Origin: Streptomyces collinus
GTDB taxonomy: Bacteria > Actinomycetota > Actinomycetes > Streptomycetales > Streptomycetaceae
Length of the DNA: 64,000 nt
Direction of reading: 5' to 3'
Assembly (NCBI RefSeq): GCF_031348265.1
Contig: NZ_CP133771.1
Location: 8,742,001 to 8,806,000, forward strand
How positions within the stretch are numbered: the first letter of the stretch is position 1; every line of letters begins with the position of its first letter. Below are positions 57,930-64,000 of the stretch, one piece after another. The position numbers and the translations under genes are program-made. Below the pieces are notes generated by a model, which saw only the letters and a list, made by a program, of their open reading frames with translations, had not been told where the DNA came from and did not search any database.

Positions 57930-60272
57930 TCAACTCCGCAGCGGGCCTTCGCAGGTGTACGGGGCGGTCCCGCTCCGCCCGTCGCTCCAGATCGCCACCT
58001 CGCCGAAGGAGCAGTTCATGTCGGCGAGGTTGGTGGAGGCCGCGCCGGCACGGTCGAGGATGAAGCCGTCCACCGTCTCGGACATGTCCTTGAAGACCAG
58101 GTCGGGGCTGGCCGCGTCGGTGAGTCGCGCCGTGATGCGACCGGCGCACACGAAGCGCCGCTTGCCGGGGTCGCCGTTCTCGGCGCACGACGGGTCCAGG
58201 TACGTCGCCGAGGCGAACGAGGCCCGCACGGCGTCCAGGGACGCGTCCCGCAGCTGGTCGTTGGGCGTGTAGGTGGTGTTCGGCACGAAGAGGTCGTCCA
58301 CCTTGGCGATCTGCGCGTCCAGGAAGGCGTCGTACCCCCGCTGGAGCGCCGCGTCCCCGCCCAGCCGGGTGCGCCAGGCGTCGAACGCGGCCGGGTCATT
58401 GGCCCGCAGGTGCCGGTACATCTCCCGGAGCAGCGCGGGCCGCTCGGTCCACAGGTACTCGAAGAAGGTGCCCGCGTAGCTGTAGAAGCGGAAGCCGTCG
58501 CCGTCGTACGTGGCGTGCAGCAGCTGGTCCACGGTCATGCGGGGGCTGCTGTCGGCCGTGTCGTTGATGACCGACCGGACCAGGGACTTGCGCACGGCGA
58601 CACCGTCGTCGCGCGTCGCCCCGTCGAAGAACTCGGCGCTCCCCTCGTCCATCGCGGTGGTGCGGTCGCCCTGGTACCACGGGCCCTCACCGAAGTAGCC
58701 GGGCACGGCGAAGCGGCCGTTGAGGTAGTGCACGTACTCGTGGCGGAACAGCTCCTCCAGCGTGAGCGAGGAGTCCTGCGGCACACGGCGCTGGTAGGTG
58801 TAGAAGGTGGCGCCGCGCTCGATGTAGATGCCGCCGTTGTCGGTGCCCATGCCGGTGAGGACGGGGTGGTAGTTCTCGTAGTCGGCGCGTGAGGCGTACA
58901 GCACGACGCTGAGGACGCCATTGGTGTCGCCGGTGAGCGGCTGTTCGGAGCCGAGCACCCGGTGGAACTGCGCCTTGACCTGCTTGCTCGCGTAATAGAG
59001 CTGGTCGACGGTGGCGCGGTCCAGTCCGGTGCGGACGCGGATCGCTCCCTTGTCGTAGGTGTACGTGTGGGGGAAGATGATCCGCTCGATGTCCTCCTTG
59101 CACACGGCGTACTGCTTGCACGCCTCGTAGAAGTTCAACCAGGAGACGACCTTCGCCCACGGTGCGCTGCCCCGGCTCCAGTTGGTCTGCGTGGCGGGGA
59201 GCACGCTGCTCCCGAGGTCGCGCACGAGCGCAGCGCGCAGGGGGGCGATCTGGCCGAAGCGTCCGTACTCGCCGAGGGCGTCGCGGACGACCCACTCGTT
59301 GGGCGTGCCCTTGAGGTGGGTGTGGCCGGCGAAGGCCTTGAAGGCGGCGCGGTACGCATTGTCCCGGGTCGCCAGGGTGTGGAAGGCGGTGTCGCGGTTG
59401 CCCGGGTAGATGCCGAGGTAGTTGACGGACAGCGCGGCGAGGGTTGCACCGCCCCAGGCCGGGTCCGCGTAGGTCGTGGTGTGGTACCGGTCCATGGTGG
59501 CCAGTACCTTCTTGATGAGGCCGAGCTGGCTGTGCCGCAGTCCGGGGGCGCTGCCGGCGTACAGCGCCTCACGCAGTGTCTCCGCGTTGGTGCGCGTGGC
59601 GTCGAAGGTGCGGGCGGCGGTGCCGAAGTAGTAGATGGCCCGGCGGACGGCCTCGGTGGTGGGGGGGTCGGTGATGTCGATCTCGTCGCGGCTGAAGTCG
59701 TGGTAAGCCACGGCGTGGAGATAGGTGAACATCTCCAGCAGGTGCGTGCCGTTGCGCCCGTCGTGGGTGGCCGCCAGCCTGACGGCGCGGTGACTGACCG
59801 CCTGGACGTGTGCGTCCGTCATGACCCGAGCGAGGCGGGCGTCCCATGTCCAGATCAGGCCGGACAGACAGCCGTCGGCAGTGACGGCCGGGTCGGCGAG
59901 GAAGTCGGCGAACCGCTCCGGCCCGAGGCCGCTGATGCCGTCGAGCGTACACGGCACGCCCGCGGAGGTGTAGGGCGTGGTCGTTTGCGCGGCCGCCGTC
60001 CCGGCGGCGGCCTGCTGCCGGCCAGGTATCCGGCCCGCGGCCCGCTCGCCGGGGGCGGGGGCGGGCTGTACGGCCCGGCGGGGCGCGCGGGCCAGCCGCT
60101 CGACCTCGTCGTGGGGATTCGCGGGGGCCGCGGCCGACGGCGCGGCACGGAAGGTGGGCGGGATGGCAGGCCCGTCGTGCGCGGCCGGGGCGGCCGGCGC
60201 CGCCGTGGCGAGAACGGCCGCCGACACTGCGGTGGCGAGGAGAGAAGCACGCACAGATCTGTGCTGGAACAC
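57930..60272 (-). CDS. Secreted collagenase (peptidase family M9)
   Basis: The 780-residue protein starts with a signal peptide (LLATAVSAAVLATAAPAAPA). An M9 activator domain follows (LDGISGLGPERFADFLADPA, FTYLHAVAYHDFSRDEIDI, and others, about residues 90-400). The catalytic domain has the zinc motif HEYVH at 511-515 and the third ligand Glu543 in DEGSAEFF, 28 residues on, as in clostridial collagenases. The C-terminal 100 residues (RFVCAGRITARLTDAASPDL) form a short tail; no PKD or collagen-binding repeats are present. GTG 60272 follows a GGGAG site. Its promoter has a -35/-10 pair overlapping a site shared with the adjacent GntR regulator. Confidence 0.93.
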   Translation of the reverse strand: MFQHRSVRASLLATAVSAAVLATAAPAAPAAHDGPAIPPTFRAAPSAAAPANPHDEVERLARAPRRAVQPAPAPGERAAGRIPGRQQAAAGTAAAQTTTPYTSAGVPCTLDGISGLGPERFADFLADPAVTADGCLSGLIWTWDARLARVMTDAHVQAVSHRAVRLAATHDGRNGTHLLEMFTYLHAVAYHDFSRDEIDITDPPTTEAVRRAIYYFGTAARTFDATRTNAETLREALYAGSAPGLRHSQLGLIKKVLATMDRYHTTTYADPAWGGATLAALSVNYLGIYPGNRDTAFHTLATRDNAYRAAFKAFAGHTHLKGTPNEWVVRDALGEYGRFGQIAPLRAALVRDLGSSVLPATQTNWSRGSAPWAKVVSWLNFYEACKQYAVCKEDIERIIFPHTYTYDKGAIRVRTGLDRATVDQLYYASKQVKAQFHRVLGSEQPLTGDTNGVLSVVLYASRADYENYHPVLTGMGTDNGGIYIERGATFYTYQRRVPQDSSLTLEELFRHEYVHYLNGRFAVPGYFGEGPWYQGDRTTAMDEGSAEFFDGATRDDGVAVRKSLVRSVINDTADSSPRMTVDQLLHATYDGDGFRFYSYAGTFFEYLWTERPALLREMYRHLRANDPAAFDAWRTRLGGDAALQRGYDAFLDAQIAKVDDLFVPNTTYTPNDQLRDASLDAVRASFASATYLDPSCAENGDPGKRRFVCAGRITARLTDAASPDLVFKDMSETVDGFILDRAGAASTNLADMNCSFGEVAIWSDGRSGTAPYTCEGPLRS

Positions 60273-60388
60273 CAGGGACTCCCGAGGTGGGGGTGAATGG
60301 AGGGCTGGCTCGGCGGTGGCCGATGCACGGCGAACGGCGGTGCGCAGCGGGCCTGTTGAGCTGTGCGTGCGGCCCGCGATGTGCCGGT

Positions 60389-60417
60389 ACCATAGTAATG
60401 TGATATTGCACTGACAA
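60389..60417 (-). promoter_or_regulatory. Collagenase promoter with GntR-type operator
   Basis: On the minus strand TTGTCA (60412-60417), a 17-base spacer, and TATGGT (60389-60394). The spacer holds GTGCAATATCAC (60400-60411), nearly the same as the site before the GntR gene. A bound regulator would block polymerase. Confidence 0.65.
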
Positions 60418-60481
60418 GCCCCGTGCACATGTGAGTGCGCGTCACCGTCCCGCGGCTGCCCCCCCGATTCCAGGAGCAGCG

Positions 60482-60700
60482 ATGCCCTCCTCTCGCGCAC
60501 CCCTCACCACCGGAAGTCACGACCGTGCCGGTCCCGTCGAGTTGACGGCATCGATGCGGGCAGGTTGGGCGCCGACGCCCGACGATGTCCCGATCGCCGC
60601 CCACGCCGTCACGCCCGGCCGCCGGGCCCGGCTCTCCGCTCTCTTCCCCGGCGAGCGGCTCCTCGCGCCCGCCGGTGCCGGCCAGGCCCCGGAGGGCACG
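60482..60700 (+). pseudogene. N-terminal stub of an aminopeptidase P family gene
   Basis: ATG 60482 follows an AGGAG site. The frame reads ELTASMRAGWAPTPDDVPIA then RRARLSALFPGERLLAPAGA, the characteristic start of the creatinase-N domain of Xaa-Pro aminopeptidases (ARxxLxxxFPGERLVxPxG). After about 70 residues the match stops and the rest, including the metal site, is absent. It is divergent from the collagenase and close to the shared operator. An enzyme removing residues before Pro would suit collagen breakdown, so this may be a lost second step. Confidence 0.68.
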
Positions 60701-60775
60701 GCATCGCGCTGTACGAGGCCGCAGTCTTCCCGCTCATCCCTGACGGAGTGAAGGAAGAAGAACAACAGGCCTTGA

Positions 60776-60928
60776 CGCCTCGTCGCCTACGACGGCCTGC
60801 CCCGTACGGTTCGGGTGTCGGCTGCCGCGGCGCTGGAGGCCATCGATGAGGGTCAGGACGCCGAACGTGCCCGGGCAGCGGTCAAGGCGCTGACGCTCGC
60901 GGTCTACGACTGCCGCGTCGATCGCTGA
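60776..60928 (+). pseudogene. C-terminal fragment of an unrecognised small protein
   Basis: The plus strand reads RLVAYDGLPRTVRVSAAAAL and EAIDEGQDAERARAAVKALT before a stop. It looks like genuine protein, but an in-frame TGA lies directly before it and no start is present. The junction with the aminopeptidase stub is at about 60700-60775. Confidence 0.4.
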
Positions 60929-60954
60929 CGCACCCAGCTGGCCGAGACCGGGCG

Positions 60955-61345
60955 TCAGCGCGGCGGCACCGTCCAGCGGGGGGCGTCGGCGGGGGAGCGG
61001 TCGGGGCGGGCACGGTGCAGGCGTGGGGGGCGCCACCGGACGGAGGCATCTCGGGCGACGTCGACGCCGACTTCCACGACCAGCTCGGGTTCCACCAGCG
61101 TGACGTTCAGCGTGTCCGGCTGCCCCACCCGGCGGAGAACGACCAGTTCGTCCACGGATGACCGCGCCGGGCCGGGGCGAGTAGCCCGGCGACCGTGGCG
61201 CTCGCCGCCCGGGCGAGGGTCGTGGTGCGGCCGGTGTACTGCAGGCGGCCGTGGTCGTCGTATCTGCCGAGCAGCAGACCGCTGGGAGCGGACAGAGGGC
61301 CGGTGACCGCGCCGACGATCGCCTCGGTGGTCTCTCGCACTTGGA
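60955..61345 (-). pseudogene. C-terminal remnant of an ATP-dependent DNA ligase
   Basis: The minus strand reads RETTEAIVGAVTGPLSAPSG, LLLGRYDDHGRLQYTGRTTT and WTNWSFSAGWGSR. After a one-base shift near 61115 it reads DTLNVTLVEPELVVEVGVDV and ARDASVRWRPPRLHRARPD. This is the oligonucleotide-binding C-terminal domain of the short ATP-dependent ligases (LigC type) common in Streptomyces. The nucleotidyltransferase domain with the catalytic Lys is missing; the IS element begins exactly where it should continue. Confidence 0.8.
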
Positions 61346-62173
61346 GGTCCTGACAAAGGCGTTGAACGTGGCGTTGGGTGATCAGGCAGACGGCGAGGCC
61401 GAGGAAGGCTTCGTGGATGTCGTCGCGTCGTTCCCGGCGGATGCGCAGGCGGCGGAAGCCGTGGAGCCAGGAGATGGTGCGTTCGACGACCCAGCGGAAG
61501 GTGCCCAGGCCGGTGCCGTGTGGCTGGCCGCGTTCGGCGATCGCCGGGCGGATGCCTCGTTCGCGCAGGAGACGGCGGTAGTTGTCGTGGTCGTAGCCGC
61601 GATCCGCGAAGAGCGTGTCGGGCCGTCGACGGGGTCGTCCGACGGTGCCGGCCACGGCTGGGATCTTGTCGACCAAGGGCAGAAGTTGAGTGGCGTCGTT
61701 GCGGTTTCCGCCAGTCAGCGAGACCGCGAGCGGGATGCCCTGGCCGTCGGTGATGACGTGGTGCTTACTGCCCGGCCGTGCGCGGTCGACTGGGCTGGGC
61801 CCGCTTTTGGGCCCCGGCGTGCGGCCCGGACGTGGGGCGAGTCGATCACCGCCCTCGACCAGTCCAGCTGGTTCTTCGAGCGCAGTTTCTTCAGCAGGAG
61901 CGCGTGCAGCTGGTCCCAGACGCCGGCCTCGTTCCAGGCCGCCAGACGCCGCCAGCAGGTCATGCCGGAGCCGAAGCCCAGCTCTTGGGGCAGGTACTCC
62001 CATTGGATGCCGGTATGCAGCACGAACAGGATGCCGCACAACGCCTGCCGGTCCGGCACCCTCGGCCGGCCTTCGGCCTTCTTCGGCCCTGACTCGGGCA
62101 GCAACGGCTCGATCAGCGACCACAGTTCATCCGAGACGATCCACGGTCGCGACTGTCTCTTCCCCACGTCCAC
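61346..62173 (-). CDS. IS5-family transposase, two frames joined by frameshifting
   Basis: The first frame starts at ATG 62173 and reads WIVSDELWSLIEPLLPESGP, LCGILFVLHTGIQWEYLPQE and RAVIDSPHVRAARRGPK (first catalytic Asp). The second carries on as SGPSPVDRARPGSKHHVITD, DTLFADRGYDHDNYRRLLRE (second Asp) and RWVVERTISWLHGFRRLRIR (catalytic Glu). The switch falls at CCCAAAAGC, with the A run at 61805-61808, the usual place for programmed frameshifting in this group. All three DDE residues are present, so the enzyme may still work. The second frame runs out of the element into the ligase remnant without a stop. Confidence 0.82.
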
Positions 62174-62227
62174 ATCAACGATCCAGCGGGCCGGCAGTCA
62201 CATGATCAACAGCTTTTGTTAGAGCCA
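61346..62227 (-). mobile_element. IS5-family insertion sequence (IS427-like)
   Basis: An element of about 880 bases with imperfect terminal inverted repeats: GGTCCTGACAAAGGCGTTG at the left end (61346 on) and, reading inward from the right end, GGCTCTAACAAAAGCTGTTG (from 62227). It encodes one transposase in two overlapping frames. The flanks belong to two unrelated broken genes, so a simple target duplication is not visible. The ends are placed to within a few bases. Confidence 0.75.
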
Positions 62228-62813
62228 GTAAGCGCCCACGGCGGCGAACACCAGCTCGGGCAGGCGCTCGCCGTACTCCTGGAAGTATGCGACAACTTCG
62301 GCCTCACTGGACTCAGGCATCGACGGGAACACTGCGCCCGCGGCGGTAAGGGCCGCATCGAGGGCCGAGTTCTGCCCGGTGCCGGAGCCGAAGTCAGCCC
62401 GGTAGGCCCAGGCATCGGGTGCATGGATGATCACGGCCGGAGGACTGAAACGGTTGGCCGTCAGACAGAGGACCTCCTGGCCCTCGCAGGGCAGCATCGG
62501 CTCGACCTTGCCCTGGTAGCCAGTCGCCCAGGTCGACATGCCCCAGTCCTTCAGCACGTACGTCCACTCACCGCACGTGCCGTACATGGCGCGGTTGAGA
62601 TGAGGGGAGGGCTGGCCCGGCTGCCCGGCCGGCGTACGCAGCTCCCTACCCGGAGTGCGCGGCTAACTCATCGAGGTCGGCGCCCAGATTGATGAGGAAC
62701 TCGTCCGTCTCCACGCCTCGGGCCAAGGTCAGCGAGATACCGCCAAGCATGCCGGGCAGGACCGATGAAGGGGTGTGGTGGTGTGCGCCTATCCACGCAA
62801 TGCCGTCACTCAT
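62228..62813 (-). pseudogene. DUF6461-type gene, frameshifted and cut by the IS
   Basis: From ATG 62813 the frame reads SDGIAWIGAHHHTPSSVLPG and GISLTLARGVETDEFLINLG, then hits TAG after AAHSG because of a one-base shift. The other frame resumes GEWTYVLKDWGMSTWATGYQ, VLCLTANRFSPPAVIIHAPD, AWAYRADFGSGTGQNSALDA and FQEYGERLPELVFAAVGAY, where the IS end supplies a stop. This is a DUF6461 protein as I know the family (common in Streptomyces, function unknown). It has both a frameshift and a lost C-terminus. Confidence 0.72.
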
Positions 62814-63109
62814 GGCGGTCAGGCTATCGGCCAGTCTTGGCCGCGACGTGGTACCGGCCGGGCACGGAACGCCAGCACCCTCGTGGACAGCTTTTCGCCG
62901 AGACCGGCCTGGCCATCAGACCCACCTGAGTAACGAGACGACACCGCGAGTTCAGTCTCGGTAACGCGGCGCCGGACCGCCCGTGGCGCGCGTCTTGCAC
63001 CTCTGCCCGGTGAGCGCGATGGAAGACTGGGTTCCGACGACCGGCCAGCCGAGTAGCCGGCGGGGCGGCCGATTCTCCTCGACTCTTTGAACCGGACAGG
63101 ACCTCGCCG

Positions 63110-63715
63110 TTGCGCCTCTACGCCCAGACTCCCGCACGCCGGAACCGCCAGATGCTCGTGGACCTGACCGCCGTGGCCCTGATCGCTACCACGGTGTGGG
63201 TGGCCTTCTTCGTCCGGGACACGATCATGCTGTTGGCCGAGCCGGGGCAAAAGGTTGAGAGCTCCGGACACGGCCTCGCCGAGGACCTCGGTAACGCTGG
63301 GGACGCGGCGTCGAACGTACCGTTCGTCGGCGATGTCCTGAAGAAGCCGCTCCAATCCGCGGCCGACGCCAGCGCCGGTTTCGCGGATGCCGGCGCATCG
63401 TTTCAGGAGACCGTCACTCAAGTCGCCAATGTGACCACCACGGCTCTTATTGTCGTCTTGGTGCTCCTGATCCTGGTGCTGTGGCTGCCCCCGCGTCTGC
63501 TCTGGATTCGTCGCAGCTTGATCGTCCGTCGCCTCGCCGACGCGCCGGGCGGGGCCGACCTGCTCGCCCTGCGTACTCTCGCCGGTCCGCCGGCCGATCT
63601 CGTCAAGTTGCCGACCCCGCCCGGCGGTTTCGCCGACGCCTGGCGCCGGGGTGACCAGGAGGTCATCGCCATCCTCAGCGCGGCCGCCCTCGCACACACG
63701 GGCCTGCTCCCCTGA
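63110..63715 (+). CDS. Two-helix membrane protein of unknown function
   Basis: The protein has 201 residues. The first helix is MLVDLTAVALIATTVWVAFF (about residues 15-35). An external loop of about 70 residues follows with KVESSGHGLAEDLGNAGDAA and VGDVLKKPLQSAADASAGFA. The second helix is TTTALIVVLVLLILVLWLPP (about 108-127), then a cytoplasmic tail with LIVRRLADAPGGADLLALRT. The only start in a good position is TTG 63110, with a weak ribosome site. The end is a normal TGA. I recognise no named family; similar small membrane proteins are widespread in Streptomyces. The 62814-63109 gap upstream shows no gene. Confidence 0.72.
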   Translation: MRLYAQTPARRNRQMLVDLTAVALIATTVWVAFFVRDTIMLLAEPGQKVESSGHGLAEDLGNAGDAASNVPFVGDVLKKPLQSAADASAGFADAGASFQETVTQVANVTTTALIVVLVLLILVLWLPPRLLWIRRSLIVRRLADAPGGADLLALRTLAGPPADLVKLPTPPGGFADAWRRGDQEVIAILSAAALAHTGLLP

Positions 63716-63780
63716 GGGACGCCTCCGAGCAGGTCCTTCCGTCGGCAAGCGCCGGGCGGGGCCGACGCGCCGAGACAGGT

Positions 63781-63905
63781 CGTATCATCGCTGCGGCGGA
63801 CGATGTCGAGGACGACTCCGAGGTGCTGGGTGGTCCAGCCAGTGAGGCGGCCGGTGTAGCCGCCGTCGGCCCAGACCCGCGACAGCGGAGCGAGCAGGTT
63901 CCACT
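63781..63905 (-). pseudogene. IS5-family transposase remnant
   Basis: The minus strand reads SRVWADGGYTGRLTGWTTQH then LGVVLDIVRRSDDT. VWADGGYTGRLxxW holds the second catalytic Asp of a Streptomyces IS5-type transposase. About 35-40 codons remain. Confidence 0.75.
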
Positions 63906-64000
63906 CGCCGTTCCTCCAGCGCCAGATGATCACCCGCCGACCCGCCGCACCCGGCCACAGCGGCCTCCAGACCCTCATGAGCCCACGGTGCGGGGTTGGC

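Noticed and set aside
1..64000. CRISPR array, tRNA/rRNA genes, replication origin or prophage
   Set aside because: I saw no regularly spaced repeats, no cloverleaf or rRNA motifs, no DnaA-box cluster and no phage structural genes. A tRNAscan or CRISPR search would be needed to exclude them fully.

Overview
The window is high-GC actinobacterial DNA, almost certainly from a Streptomyces chromosome. GTG and TTG starts are common, third codon positions are GC-rich, and the gene set is typical of the genus: PadR, TetR, PucR, GntR-FCD and PaaX regulators, a SpoIIE phosphatase, a eukaryotic-type Ser/Thr kinase, a DUF427 protein and a DUF6461 protein. At least seven IS5-like or other transposase remnants and many frameshifted genes point to a variable, arm-like region. 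I saw no tRNA, rRNA or CRISPR array.

Region 0-5.4 kb holds a lipoprotein, a GAF histidine kinase divergent from a secreted GH16 glucanase, transposase scraps and a methyltransferase. Region 5.4-15.7 kb is the most interesting part: a compact minus-strand operon that looks like a peptide-derived (RiPP-type) biosynthetic cluster. In transcription order it holds a 55-residue candidate precursor peptide, a hairpin, a radical SAM/SPASM enzyme, a carbamoyltransferase, a phytanoyl-CoA-type 2-oxoglutarate dioxygenase, an MFS exporter, a CPYC thioredoxin-reductase-like flavoprotein, an SGNH hydrolase, a 62-residue coupled peptide of unknown role, a second carbamoyltransferase and a small SxtJ-like membrane protein. 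I know of no characterised pathway with this combination.

Region 16-33 kb is ordinary accessory chromosome: a hypothetical operon behind a Crp-like site, a PadR/acyl-CoA dehydrogenase pair, a YdcF protein, a zinc-finger-DUF427 fusion, an aldo/keto reductase, a Ser/Thr kinase, an oxidoreductase/TetR divergent pair with a clear operator, an alpha/beta hydrolase, and a GNAT/PaaX pair. Several degraded genes (glyoxalase, GMC oxidoreductase, trypco2-like, hydrolase) lie between them.

Region 33.4-41.3 kb is a catabolic cluster: thiolase, HAD phosphatase, broken CoA ligase, TetR regulator, SDR, truncated enoyl-CoA hydratase, acyl-CoA dehydrogenase, SDR and an APH-like kinase. HAD, ACAD and APH together match the parts of ACAD10/ACAD11 and of bacterial levulinate/4-hydroxyacid pathways. 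Three promoters here share one motif, so the TetR protein probably controls them together. A PucR-TetR pair (41.5-43.4 kb) diverges from a complete branched-chain-amino-acid-type ABC importer operon (43.6-48.5 kb).

Region 48.9-55 kb has a multi-domain PAS-PAS-GAF-SpoIIE-HATPase phosphatase, an acetate-type symporter with a small membrane partner, and a catalase-family protein. Region 55-64 kb is decayed. A GntR regulator and an M9 collagenase share an operator-like motif, beside the stub of an aminopeptidase P. An IS5-family element separates the stub of an ATP-dependent DNA ligase from a broken DUF6461 gene, and a two-segment membrane protein and another transposase scrap close the window.
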